From positions 62,001-126,000 of the forward strand of contig NZ_SRUO01000010.1 of assembly GCF_004791025.1 (NCBI RefSeq): 64,000 nt of DNA, in the 5' to 3' direction. The position numbers were made by a program, and so were the translations under genes. The notes below the pieces were generated by a model. It saw only the letters and a list, made by a program, of their open reading frames with translations, did no database searches and had not been told where the DNA came from. Of the stretch, positions 55,308 through 64,000 are shown in pieces; the stretch's first letter is position 1; every line of letters starts with the position of its first letter. The DNA comes from Mesorhizobium sp. M4B.F.Ca.ET.203.01.1.1 (GTDB lineage: Bacteria > Pseudomonadota > Alphaproteobacteria > Rhizobiales > Rhizobiaceae).

Positions 55308-55955
55308 TCACGCCCGCTCAATCACCACATGCGTGGCGAGGGGCGTCGCCACCTGCTCGGTGCACTGGTAGCCAAGGCCCGGCATGTCCAGGCCGGCGAA
55401 AAGATGCTCCCCCTTGCCGAGCAGCACCGGCGATACCGCCAGGTGCATCTCGTCGATGAGCCGCTCCTGCAGATACTGCCGGACGGTCGAAACGCCGCCG
55501 CCGACGCGCACATCCTTGCCGCCAGCCGCCTCCCTGGCCTGTTCCAGCGCCGAATGGATGCCGTCGGTGACGAAATGGAACGTCGTCCCACCTTCCATCT
55601 CGATCGGCGCGCGTTTGTGGTGCGTGAGCACGAAAGTCGGCACGTGATAGGGCGGGTTGTCACCCCACCAGCCTTTCCAGCTGTCGTCCGGCCAGTCGCC
55701 GCGGATCGGTCCGAACATGTTGCGGCCCAGGATCCAGGCGCCGACATTCTCGAAGCTGCGCGCCGCGAACACGTCGTCCGTGTCGGTGGTGCCGCCGTCC
55801 TGGCCCATCACAACCTTGCGAAAAAAGCGGGTGCCGATCATCCATTTGTGGAGGTTCTCGCCGCCGATACCGAGTGGGTTGGCGAGATCCTGGTCAGGGC
55901 CGGCCCCGAAGCCGTCGAGCGACAGGGTGAAAGCGTTGACTCGCAGTTTCGACAT
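55308..55955 (-). CDS. Dihydrofolate reductase-like (RibD C-terminal domain) protein
   Basis: A 215-aa protein of the RibD_C/DHFR superfamily. FTLSLDGFGAGPDQ at the N-terminus, VGAWILGRNMFGPIRGDWPD, PTFVLTHHKRAPIEMEGG, and KDVRVGGGVSTVRQYLQERL with IDEMHLAVSPVLLGKGEHLF follow the NADPH-binding reductase pattern. It is a stand-alone reductase domain, so not riboflavin-specific; the substrate is unknown. ATG 55955 begins MSKLRVNAFTLS. Upstream 56 bp hold TTGCAAGCGGTTGTTATGTAG, a possible regulator site. Confidence 0.83.
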   Translation of the reverse strand: MSKLRVNAFTLSLDGFGAGPDQDLANPLGIGGENLHKWMIGTRFFRKVVMGQDGGTTDTDDVFAARSFENVGAWILGRNMFGPIRGDWPDDSWKGWWGDNPPYHVPTFVLTHHKRAPIEMEGGTTFHFVTDGIHSALEQAREAAGGKDVRVGGGVSTVRQYLQERLIDEMHLAVSPVLLGKGEHLFAGLDMPGLGYQCTEQVATPLATHVVIERA

Positions 55956-56151
55956 GACTGCCTCCTCATAACCAGTTGTAATTTGCAAGCGGTTGTTATG
56001 TAGCAGACTGATTGCGAATTGCAAGCGGAGTTTTCGGGCGGCCAAAGACGAGCGCGACGCATCGCGCGCCGTTGGGCCGGCAGGCGGAATTGTTCCGTAA
56101 GATCGAGCCAATCGCCAGCGGCCGTCCCCCGCAAGCCGATGTTCGGGAAGG

Positions 56152-57183
<1,032 letters not shown>

Positions 57184-57258
57184 CGCCAAAACTCTCGTTT
57201 GGCCGGGTTTTAACACGGGCACTCACCGCAGACCAATGCGACACGATTGTGCCAGCCC

Positions 57259-58080
57259 TCAGGGTTGCCCGTTGCCCGACAGGACCTGTGCCGCGCCCCG
57301 GATAGCGACACGGAACGCCTCGTCGAAGCTGACGCCGCGCACTTGCCAGCGGTAGGTCTTGCCGTCTTCACCAAGCCGCCAGTCGGCGATCCAGCCCAGG
57401 TCCTTGTCGCTCCACACGATGCTGCCGGCGAGCGCGTGATCGGCTCCCGCCTTTTTCGCGAGTTGATCGAGCCCCGCAATGTCGGCTGCGCGCAGCGCCT
57501 TCTCGTCCATGCCGGAAACCAGCTCTGCCGGCGGGAAAGTGACGCGCATCAGCATCGGCGCCGTCGCATTGACGAAAGATTCGCGCATCGCCTCGCCGCG
57601 CCCGTCGTCGGCCGTCAGCACGAAATGCCGTTCGCCCTGCTCGGCGCTGAGGAGGATGGCGAGGCGCGGCCGCTCGCCGAGCCAAGGCTTGCTGCCGAGC
57701 TGCGCCAGCACCTTGTCCAGCACGGCGGGCTTGTAGAGGCAGGTGAGGTCGTGTGGCCGGTCATGCGTGCCTTGCTCGTCATGCACCGGAATCCCCTCCA
57801 GCCGGTCGCGGTAGCGGAAGCTGTCGACGAAATCGCCCGCCTTGTCGCGCAGCGCCGCCATCTCCGGCTTTGCCGGCAGGCGCTGATCGCCGGAAACCCT
57901 GACCAGCACCCGGTCCAGGCAATCCTTGAAACCGATCTGTCGGTTCACCTCGCCGGTGCCGGTGACGATGGTCTGCGACTGATAGAGGTCGTCGATCGTT
58001 GCGGCCATGGCGCCACGCGGCGCCGGCACGGCGGCGAGCAGGCCGATGATTGCAATGCCGAGACGCCAAAGTCCGGACAT
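57259..58080 (-). CDS. DUF2066 secreted protein
   Basis: A 273-aa protein with a signal peptide (LGIAIIGLLAAVPAPRGAMA). DDLYQSQTIVTGTGEVNRQI and DCLDRVLVRVSGDQRLPAKP are the hallmark of DUF2066, followed by VSFDEAFRVAIRGAAQVLSG at the end. The family is conserved in proteobacteria without known function. The frame is open far upstream, but ATG 58080 is where the signal peptide begins. Upstream of hemB on the same strand (75 bp gap). Confidence 0.83.
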   Translation of the reverse strand: MSGLWRLGIAIIGLLAAVPAPRGAMAATIDDLYQSQTIVTGTGEVNRQIGFKDCLDRVLVRVSGDQRLPAKPEMAALRDKAGDFVDSFRYRDRLEGIPVHDEQGTHDRPHDLTCLYKPAVLDKVLAQLGSKPWLGERPRLAILLSAEQGERHFVLTADDGRGEAMRESFVNATAPMLMRVTFPPAELVSGMDEKALRAADIAGLDQLAKKAGADHALAGSIVWSDKDLGWIADWRLGEDGKTYRWQVRGVSFDEAFRVAIRGAAQVLSGNGQP

Positions 58081-58272
58081 GGCTCCCCCGAAGTCCGTCA
58101 GGCAGCTTGTCGATCCTGCCGTTGCTCCCCGCTTCTCCGCGAGGACTGCCGCTTCGTAGCACCGGCCGCAGGCGGCCGCCAATACGAAGGCGATCTCCTC
58201 CTGCCATTGACGGACATGTGCGCCAGCCTTTAGCACTTCAGTCCCGCATGCGCGGGGGAGGATTCTCTTACG

Positions 58273-59316
58273 ATGGATTTTGGCGGAGGCGACGAAATTC
58301 GCTTCGAGCGGTTGGGCAGGGCCGGGGTCGTCACGCTGACGCGGCCGCAGGCGCTCAACGCTCTCACCCACGTCATGGTCAAGGCGCTCGGCAAGGCGCT
58401 CGACGCCTGGGAGCGGGACGACGGCGTCGATGTGGTGGTCGTCAAGGCCGAGGGCAGGGCATTCTGCGCCGGCGGCGACATCCTGCACGTCTACGAGGCC
58501 GGCCGCGCCGGGCAGCCGCCGGTCGAGTTCTTCGCCGACGAATACCGCCTCAACGCCCGCATCAAGCGATTCAAGAAACCCTACGTTGCGCTGATCAACG
58601 GCATCGTCATGGGTGGCGGCGTCGGCATCTCCTTCCACGGCTCGCAGCGCGTGCTGACCGAAAATGCCCAGTTCGCCATGCCGGAGGTCGGCATCGGTTT
58701 CTTCCCCGATGTCGGCGGCAGCCATCTGCTGCCGGATCTCGGTGGCAGCTTCGGCATGTACCTGGCGCTGACCGGCAACCGCATCCGCCACGGGGACGCG
58801 CTCTGGTCGGGACTGGCCACCCACACCATCAAGGCCGAGGACCAGGCCGCCTTCCTCGACCGGCTCTGCGCCACCGGCGATCCGGAATCGGTGCTGCGCG
58901 GGTTTTTCATCCCGGCCAGGCGCGAGACCGACCGGCCGGTGCTGGAAGCGATCGCGCGCCATTTCGCCCAACCCTCTTTGTCCGATGTCATCGCCAGCCT
59001 CGATCGGGCCGCGCCCTCCGACGAGTTCGCCGCAAAGACCCTGGCGACGATCAGGACGCGCTCGCCGACCAGCCTGCATGTCGCCTGGCGCCAGATCAGC
59101 GCCGGGCTGACGCTGTCGATGGACGAGTGCATGAAGATGGAGTTCCGCATCCTCAACCGCATGCTGGCCGGCCACGACTTCTACGAAGGCATCCGCGCCG
59201 CCATCATCGACAAGGGCTCGACGCCGCGCTGGCGTCCGGCAGGCCTGGACGACGTCGGCGTCGCCGATGTCGACGCCTATTTCGCGCCGCTCGGCGAGCG
59301 GGAGCTCGACCTGTGA
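58273..59316 (+). CDS. Enoyl-CoA hydratase/isomerase family protein (3-hydroxyisobutyryl-CoA hydrolase-like)
   Basis: A 347-aa crotonase-fold enzyme. Oxyanion-hole segments AEGRAFCAGGDI and GIVMGGGVGISFHG, and the catalytic stretch MPEVGIGFFPDVGGSHLLPD, match 3-hydroxyisobutyryl-CoA hydrolase, which works in valine breakdown. The length (about 350) and C-terminal part MEFRILNRMLAGHDFYEGIR with AAIIDKGSTPRWRP support this over a plain enoyl-CoA hydratase (about 260). Overlaps the next gene by 4 bp. Confidence 0.88.
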   Translation: MDFGGGDEIRFERLGRAGVVTLTRPQALNALTHVMVKALGKALDAWERDDGVDVVVVKAEGRAFCAGGDILHVYEAGRAGQPPVEFFADEYRLNARIKRFKKPYVALINGIVMGGGVGISFHGSQRVLTENAQFAMPEVGIGFFPDVGGSHLLPDLGGSFGMYLALTGNRIRHGDALWSGLATHTIKAEDQAAFLDRLCATGDPESVLRGFFIPARRETDRPVLEAIARHFAQPSLSDVIASLDRAAPSDEFAAKTLATIRTRSPTSLHVAWRQISAGLTLSMDECMKMEFRILNRMLAGHDFYEGIRAAIIDKGSTPRWRPAGLDDVGVADVDAYFAPLGERELDL

Positions 59317-59735
59317 GCGAGGTGACCTCCAGGCGCGTCGTGCTGCAGCCCTCGACCACCGAAATCATTTTCGCCTGGTTCCAGCGCGTCATCGCCGGCT
59401 ACTGCCTGCTGTTCGGCATCCTCTACTGGATCCGGCTGATCGGCTTCTATCCCGGTCCGCTCTGGCGCTTCGACCTGATGCCGGTGCACTGGCAGGTGGC
59501 CGCGGTGACGCTCGCCGTCTTCTTTCCCTTCGCCGCCGCTGGCCTGTGGATGCTGGCCTCCTGGGGGCCGGTGATCTGGTTCATCTGCGCCGCGACCGAG
59601 ATTGTGATGTATGTCGGCTTTCCCGATCTGTTCGGCCACCGCCCGCTGATCATCGCCTCGCATGCCGCGGTGGCGCTGCTCTACATCGCCTTCCGGGTGG
59701 TGATCTGGCTGCAGAAGCGCCAGGCCCAGCGCTAG
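59313..59735 (+). CDS. Small membrane protein (DUF6163-like)
   Basis: A 140-aa protein with four hydrophobic segments. The stretch GYCLLFGILYWIRLIGFYPG followed by PLWRFDLMPVHWQVAAVTLA is conserved in a rhizobial membrane family I recall as DUF6163. GTG 59313 overlaps the hydrolase stop (GTGA), so the two are translationally coupled. Function unknown. Confidence 0.78.
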   Translation: MSEVTSRRVVLQPSTTEIIFAWFQRVIAGYCLLFGILYWIRLIGFYPGPLWRFDLMPVHWQVAAVTLAVFFPFAAAGLWMLASWGPVIWFICAATEIVMYVGFPDLFGHRPLIIASHAAVALLYIAFRVVIWLQKRQAQR

Positions 59736-59770
59736 CCCGGAAGCGCGGGCAATTTGCTCCGGAAACGGTG

Positions 59771-59845
59771 CCTAAATCTTTAGGTTAATTATCCTTGCTG
59801 GGGTGACCGTTCGTTAAGCCTCTTTCGAAACCTCTTACCGGTAAG
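59771..59845. promoter_or_regulatory. Palindromes upstream of ldtR
   Basis: CCTAAA-TC-TTTAGG (59771-59784) and CTTACCGGTAAG (59834-59845, perfect) lie in the 217-bp gap before the MarR-type gene. One may be an autoregulatory site, as MarR proteins bind such dyads. I did not find a matching copy before the L,D-transpeptidase gene. Confidence 0.35.
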
Positions 59846-59952
59846 CTCTTGTTAGCCTTGGCGTTTAAGTCGAATTTTATGAGTATTCGATAGTGTCGCG
59901 ATCAAGGTGAAAGACAAAAAAATCACCGGGCGACAAACGAGAGGCAAAGACA

Positions 59953-60468
59953 ATGATCAATTCGCGTCCGGCGGCGAAGACCGCCACCGTATCCGACGAC
60001 CGCCGCGAGGCGATCCGTTCGCTTTACATGGAATCGCTGCAGCTGGTGGAGCGCCTGCACCGCCGTCTGCTTGACGTGATCAAGGACGAGTTCGACCGCA
60101 ACGGCCGTTCCGACATCAACGCTATCCAGGCGCTGCTGCTCTTCAACATCGGCAATTCGGAGCTGACCGCCGGCGAACTGCGCTCGCGTGGCTACTATCT
60201 CGGCTCGAATGTCTCCTACAATCTGAAGAAGCTGGTCGACCTCGGCTTCATCAACCACCAGCGCTCGCGCATCGACCGGCGTTCGGTCCGCGTCTCGCTG
60301 ACGCCGAAGGGCAACGAGGTGGCCGAAGTGGTCGCCGGTCTCTATGAGCGTCATGTCGGCTCGATCGAGCAGGTCGGCGGCATCAACACCGACGAGTTCA
60401 AGCAGATGAACCGCGCCCTCCAGCGGCTGGACCGCTTCTGGAACGACACCATCGCCTACCGGATGTAA
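59953..60468 (+). CDS. ldtR: LdtR, MarR-family regulator of L,D-transpeptidase
   Basis: A 171-aa winged-helix protein. The DNA-binding part is INAIQALLLFNIGNSELTAG, LRSRGYYLGSNVSYNLKKLV and the wing RIDRRSVRVSLTPKGNEVAE. It corresponds to LdtR described in Liberibacter and Sinorhizobium, which controls an L,D-transpeptidase and stress tolerance. Here a putative target ldt gene is 0.9 kb downstream on the same strand. ATG 59953 follows AGAGGCAAAGACA. A terminator follows it. Confidence 0.9.
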   Translation: MINSRPAAKTATVSDDRREAIRSLYMESLQLVERLHRRLLDVIKDEFDRNGRSDINAIQALLLFNIGNSELTAGELRSRGYYLGSNVSYNLKKLVDLGFINHQRSRIDRRSVRVSLTPKGNEVAEVVAGLYERHVGSIEQVGGINTDEFKQMNRALQRLDRFWNDTIAYRM

Positions 60469-60523
60469 GCCGCATCCGCGCCGAGGGACCGCGCCGCGGA
60501 AGCGCGGGCAGGGGAAACAGTCG

Positions 60524-60555
60524 GGGACCGGTGTCGAAAGGCGCCGGTCCCTTTT
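60524..60555 (+). terminator. Rho-independent terminator of ldtR
   Basis: GGGACCGG (60524-60531) pairs with CCGGTCCC (60544-60551), followed by TTTTCCTTTT. It lies 56 bp after the ldtR stop. Confidence 0.75.
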
Positions 60556-60670
60556 CCTTTTCCCGATGCAAAGGGATATTTCGGAAGCGCCGCGCCCATC
60601 GGCAGGGCGTCTACGCTGTTTGCTTTCGCTGCGGCACTGCCTAATGTCGCTTGCTGGCGAGGGAGCGAAC

Positions 60671-61060
60671 ATGAACCTGAAAAACCGTTCAAGGATCGCC
60701 GCGGTGCTTCTGTTGATTTCGACCGCGGCCTCCGCCGAGGAGTGGTGGAAGGATTCTTTCGCCGCCGAAGGCAGCGCCCCGTGCGACAACAACGATACGA
60801 TCGTGACATTCACCGACAAGGCGGTCGAGATGTGGGAGGTCGGCTGCTCGCTGGAGAAGGTGCAGAAGATCGGCGGCCTCGACGCGATCATTCTGGACAT
60901 GACCTGTTCGGACGGTGAGACCACGGAAAAGAGACGCGAGCTGCTGCTCAAGCTGGAGGACAACAAGGTCATGCGTTATCCCCGGCAAGAGGTGTTGCAG
61001 CGATGTTCGGAGCTGAAGGCGCAGCCAGGTCCGGATCCGAAGGATAAGACTCCGAACTGA
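60671..61060 (+). CDS. Small secreted protein of unknown function
   Basis: A 129-aa product from ATG 60671 with a signal peptide (KNRSRIAAVLLLISTAASA, cleavage ASA-EE). The mature protein has four cysteines (APCDNN, VGCSLEK, MTCSDGE, QRCSELK) that could make two periplasmic disulfides. I recognise no family. It lies between ldtR and the L,D-transpeptidase gene, with a ribosome-site-like GGGAGCGA upstream. Confidence 0.7.
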   Translation: MNLKNRSRIAAVLLLISTAASAEEWWKDSFAAEGSAPCDNNDTIVTFTDKAVEMWEVGCSLEKVQKIGGLDAIILDMTCSDGETTEKRRELLLKLEDNKVMRYPRQEVLQRCSELKAQPGPDPKDKTPN

Positions 61061-61366
61061 GGTCGGCACGCGACGGCGCAGACCGAGGACGAAGGATGCC
61101 TGGATTGTTCAGCGGTGCCGAAAAGCACCGTTCCTTTCTTTTCGTCGCGTCGCCTGGCGCAAATCGCGCGCCAAGGCCAAATTGCCGCCATAATCCCGGT
61201 GAAAGCGAGAATACGGGTGATGCTGCGGCCACAGGCCTGCCTTCACCCTGAAGTTGCGTCGCGCCGCGTGTTTCACGCCGAAGCGATGCGGTCATGGTTG
61301 GCTAATTGTTAAGATTGCCAATCCTAGAGTGCGGGCGAGATCGCCCGTTGATCAGATGCTTAGAGA
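61061..61366. other. Intergenic region upstream of the L,D-transpeptidase gene
   Basis: 306 bp. It must contain the ldt promoter and perhaps an LdtR site, but I see no clear dyad; the segment TTGGCTAATTGTTAAGATTG (61294-61313) is AT-rich and the best promoter candidate. Confidence 0.35.
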
Positions 61367-62635
61367 ATGTCTGGAACGTCCATGAGAACCAGCCGCCGTT
61401 TCTTCCTTTCCGGAGCTTCCGCGCTTGCCGCAGCCATGGTTGCCAACAGCGCCAGCGCGCAGGACGTGATCGGGGATATCCTGAAATCATCGGCCCGCGG
61501 CAATTGGGACGACCAATTCGACGCCCGCGCCAGCGAGGGCGGCAAGGTGGCCTCGACGCTGCCGATCTTCAGCCTGCAGACCGTCGCCTTCACCGAGCAG
61601 GCGGTGGCGCAGTACCAGACCATCGCCGGCCAGGGCGGCTGGGAGCAGGTGCCCGCGACCAAGAAGCTGCAGCTCGGCGTCGATGACCCCGATGTGGTGC
61701 CGCTGCGCAAGCGGCTGATGATCTCGGGCGATCTGTCGCAGAGCGCCGGCATCTCCAACTCGTTCGATTCCTACGTCGACGCCGCCGTCAAGCGTTTCCA
61801 GCTTCGCCACGGCCTGCCGGCCGACGGCGCCATGGGCAAATACACCTACACGGCGATGAATGTTTCGGCGCAGATCCGGCTTGGCCAGTTGCAGACCAAT
61901 CTGCAGCGTCTGCGCGAAAAGGCTGGCACGCTCGGCAACCGTTACGTGCTGGTCGACATTCCGGCGGCCCAGATCGAGGCAGTCGAGAACGACCGCGTCG
62001 TGCTGCGCCACACCGCGATCGTCGGCAAGATCGACCGCCAGACCCCGATCGTGAATTCCAAGATCAACGAGATCATCGTCAATCCCTACTGGAATGCCCC
62101 GGTCTCGATCGTGCGCAAGGATATCATTCCGCTGATGCGCAAGGATCCCAACTACCTCAAGGACAGCCACATCCGCCTGTTCGCGCCGGATGGCAGCGAG
62201 GTCGACCCAATGACGGTCGACTGGTCGACGGATGACGCCGAGAAGTACCGCTTCCGCCAGGATCCGGGCGCCGGCAACGCCATGGCCTCGGTCAAGATCA
62301 ACTTCCCCAGCCCGGATGGCGTCTACATGCACGACACGCCGCAGCAGAGCCTGTTCGGCAAGCTGATGCGCTTCGACTCCTCGGGCTGCGTGCGCGTCCA
62401 GAACGTGCGTGACCTCGTCACCTGGATCCTGCGCGACACGCCCGGTTGGGACCGCCAGCATTTCGAGGCGACGATCAAGACCGGCGAAAACACCCCGGTT
62501 CAGGTGACCAACCCGGTGCCGGTCCACTTCCTCTATCTTTCGGCATGGTCGACGGGCCCCGGCGTCGTGCAATTCCGCGACGACATCTACGGCCTTGACG
62601 GCAACGAAGAGCTGCAGATCACGTCTTCGCTCTAA
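61367..62635 (+). CDS. L,D-transpeptidase (YcbB-like) with peptidoglycan-binding domain
   Basis: A 422-aa exported enzyme that makes 3-3 cross-links in peptidoglycan. The N-terminus carries a Tat-like signal (RTSRRFFLSGASALAAAMVA, cleavage near NSASA). A peptidoglycan-binding helix bundle (VVPLRKRLMISGDL..., AVKRFQLRHGLPADGAMG) precedes the YkuD catalytic domain with HDTPQQSLFG and SSGCVRVQNVRDLV (catalytic Cys341). ATG 61367 or 61382 could start it. Probable target of LdtR encoded upstream. A strong terminator follows. Confidence 0.92.
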   Translation: MSGTSMRTSRRFFLSGASALAAAMVANSASAQDVIGDILKSSARGNWDDQFDARASEGGKVASTLPIFSLQTVAFTEQAVAQYQTIAGQGGWEQVPATKKLQLGVDDPDVVPLRKRLMISGDLSQSAGISNSFDSYVDAAVKRFQLRHGLPADGAMGKYTYTAMNVSAQIRLGQLQTNLQRLREKAGTLGNRYVLVDIPAAQIEAVENDRVVLRHTAIVGKIDRQTPIVNSKINEIIVNPYWNAPVSIVRKDIIPLMRKDPNYLKDSHIRLFAPDGSEVDPMTVDWSTDDAEKYRFRQDPGAGNAMASVKINFPSPDGVYMHDTPQQSLFGKLMRFDSSGCVRVQNVRDLVTWILRDTPGWDRQHFEATIKTGENTPVQVTNPVPVHFLYLSAWSTGPGVVQFRDDIYGLDGNEELQITSSL

Positions 62636-62654
62636 GCGACTGGAATCTTTATTG

Positions 62655-62681
62655 AAAAGGCCGCCGATAGGCGGCCTTTTT
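62655..62681 (+). terminator. Rho-independent terminator after the L,D-transpeptidase gene
   Basis: AAAAGGCCGCC-GATA-GGCGGCCTTTTT is a perfect 11-bp stem with four-base loop and T run, 20 bp after the stop codon. Confidence 0.92.
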
Positions 62682-62770
62682 GCTTTCCGCCTTCCGTCAG
62701 CTAGCCTTCGTCACGACTGGACGGCGCGACCTGCTTTGCGCATGGTCGGGCAATATTCGGAATCGCCGCC

Positions 62771-64000
62771 ATGCATGTCGCCGTCTTCATCCTGGTCATG
62801 CTCGTGTTCGTCGCGCTTTCGGGCGCCCTGGTCCGGCTCGTGCGCGTTCCGTTGCCGGTGCTACAGATCGCCATAGGCGCGGCCCTTGCCTGGCCGGCGC
62901 GCGGCCTGCATGTCGAGATTGACCCGGAGCTGTTCCTCCTGGTGTTCATCCCGCCGCTCCTGTTCGGCGATGCCGTCGCCGCGCCCAAGCGCGAGCTTCT
63001 GGCGCTGCGCGGGCCGATCCTCGACCTCGCCATCGGGCTGGTCTTCTTCACCATCGTCGGCTTCGGCTATGCCTTGCACTGGCTGGTGCCGAGCATCCCG
63101 CTGGTCGTCGCCTTCGCGCTCGCCGCCGTGCTGTCGCCGACCGATGCGGTCGCCGTGTCCTCGATCGTCGACAGGAACGTGGTTCCGGCGCGGCTGATGC
63201 ACATACTGGAGGGCGAGTCGCTGCTCAACGACGCGTCCGGCCTCGTCATGTTCCGCTTCGCCGTCGCGGCGGCGCTGACCGGCAGCTTCTCTTTGGCCGC
63301 TGCGTCGCTGACGTTCCTCTATGCGGTCGCCGCCGGCATCCTGGCCGGCGTGGTGGCGCTGATCGTCGCCGCCAAGACGCTGCAGTTGCTCAACCGCATC
63401 GGTGGCGTGCCGTCCGAGGCGCAGGTACTGGTGATGATCCTGATGCCCTTCATCGCCTATCTCATCGCCGAGCACGTCGAGGCCTCGGGCATCCTGGCAG
63501 CGGTCACCGCCGGCCTGCTCACCGGCGGCTCCGGCATCTTCCGCTATCTCGGCGTCTCGGCGCGCATGCAGACCATGTCGCTGTGGACGACGCTGTCCTT
63601 CATCTTCAACGGCGCGCTGTTCATCCTGCTTGGCCTGCAGCTTCCCGACATCATCCGCAACGTGCCGCCGGCACTTTCCAGCCGGCATTGGTTGATCGAG
63701 CCCGCGGCGACGGTGCTGATCCTGACGGTCTGCCTGATCGGCCTGCGCTTCCTGTGGATCTGGGTCGGTGACATCGCGCAGCGCGTGGGGGCGCGGTTCG
63801 GCAAGCACAAGGCCGAGCCGTTCGGGATGCGCGTTCGGCTCGCCGGTTCGGTCGCCGGCGTGCGCGGCGCCATCACGCTGGCCGGCATCCTGTCGCTGCC
63901 GCTCACCATGGCCGACGGCTCGCCCTTTCCGTCACGCGACGTCGTCATCTTCCTCGCCGCCGGCGTGATCATCTGTTCGCTGACGATCGCCAGCCTGGCC
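62771..64000 (+). CDS. CPA1-family Na+/H+ antiporter (3' end outside window)
   Basis: The frame from ATG 62771 is open to the last base, giving 410 residues without a stop. It encodes many membrane segments. The ion-binding motif of CPA1 exchangers appears as ALAAVLSPTDAVAVSSIVD, followed by LEGESLLNDASGLVMFRFAV with its key Asn-Asp pair. LRLAGSVAGVRGAITLAGIL-type sequence near the end is also typical. It extrudes Na+ (or K+) in exchange for H+ at the inner membrane. The C-terminal cytoplasmic tail lies beyond the window. Confidence 0.9.
   Translation, partial: MHVAVFILVMLVFVALSGALVRLVRVPLPVLQIAIGAALAWPARGLHVEIDPELFLLVFIPPLLFGDAVAAPKRELLALRGPILDLAIGLVFFTIVGFGYALHWLVPSIPLVVAFALAAVLSPTDAVAVSSIVDRNVVPARLMHILEGESLLNDASGLVMFRFAVAAALTGSFSLAAASLTFLYAVAAGILAGVVALIVAAKTLQLLNRIGGVPSEAQVLVMILMPFIAYLIAEHVEASGILAAVTAGLLTGGSGIFRYLGVSARMQTMSLWTTLSFIFNGALFILLGLQLPDIIRNVPPALSSRHWLIEPAATVLILTVCLIGLRFLWIWVGDIAQRVGARFGKHKAEPFGMRVRLAGSVAGVRGAITLAGILSLPLTMADGSPFPSRDVVIFLAAGVIICSLTIASLA

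Noticed and set aside
57259..59175. 638-codon minus-strand frame joining DUF2066 with sequence opposite the hydratase gene
   Set aside because: The true gene starts at 58080 with a signal peptide; the upstream extension is antisense to the crotonase-fold gene.

Overview
The window is high-GC DNA from an alphaproteobacterium of the Rhizobiales, most probably Mesorhizobium or a close relative. This rests on gene content: NasT/NasS-controlled nitrate assimilation, an LdtR-type MarR regulator next to an L,D-transpeptidase, Bpt, OpgC and DUF982 proteins, and long palindromic intergenic elements that are typical of that group. The assignment is an inference from the reading, not a database result.

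Layout. 1-2018: end of a free-methionine sulfoxide reductase gene and an aldehyde dehydrogenase. 2121-3819: a decayed lipoprotein gene whose two halves, both on the minus strand, flank an AT-rich insert. The insert carries a DpnI-like endonuclease (methyl-directed restriction) and a small cysteine-rich protein. 4051-18233: a complete nitrate assimilation cluster. It holds the antiterminator/sensor pair nasT-nasS, a class III cyclase-FHA protein, the ABC importer nrtABC, and then a narK-type transporter, nirB, nirD and nasA. Both structural operons start with the same regulatory cassette: an upstream TGCACAA element, a -24/-12 sigma-54 promoter about 125 bp downstream, an ANTAR-type RNA with two AnnGnn hexaloop hairpins, and an overlapping intrinsic terminator. 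The second cassette still carries a stub of the nrtA Tat signal region as a 65-aa ORF. Nitrogen limitation (NtrC/RpoN) and nitrate (NasS-NasT) are therefore both likely inputs. nasA contains about 290 bp of palindromic repeat DNA, read through in frame.

18439-24424: a periplasmic molybdopterin-oxidoreductase-like protein with a GGDEF-EAL protein, tRNA-Gln(CTG), a YbhN-like membrane protein, a Ppx/GppA phosphatase and RlmE. 24628-35510: three MFS transporters, guaB with a possible leader terminator, two small membrane proteins, RNase D, a DeoR regulator and aspS. 35742-45767: a secreted protein of unknown function, parC, an AI-2E-type permease, an EamA permease, bpt, an RDD protein, sthA and an esterase. 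45966-48808: opgC with a tandem-repeat N-terminus, a LacI-type regulator, and two tandem small paralogous proteins (47 and 49 aa), with three copies of one palindromic operator spread over the regulator and small-gene promoters. 48818-58080: DUF423, an MFS pump with a divergent GntR regulator around a perfect operator, small rhizobial proteins, a family 90 glycosyltransferase, an aldo/keto reductase, PPK2, a DHFR-like reductase, hemB and a DUF2066 protein. 58273-64000: enoyl-CoA hydratase family protein, a small membrane protein, ldtR, a small secreted protein, an L,D-transpeptidase, and the start of a CPA1 Na+/H+ antiporter that runs off the window.

Strongest leads: the duplicated sigma-54/ANTAR cassette with its signal-peptide stub, the LacI/tandem small protein unit, the in-frame palindromic insert in nasA, and the DpnI-like insertion into a lipoprotein gene.
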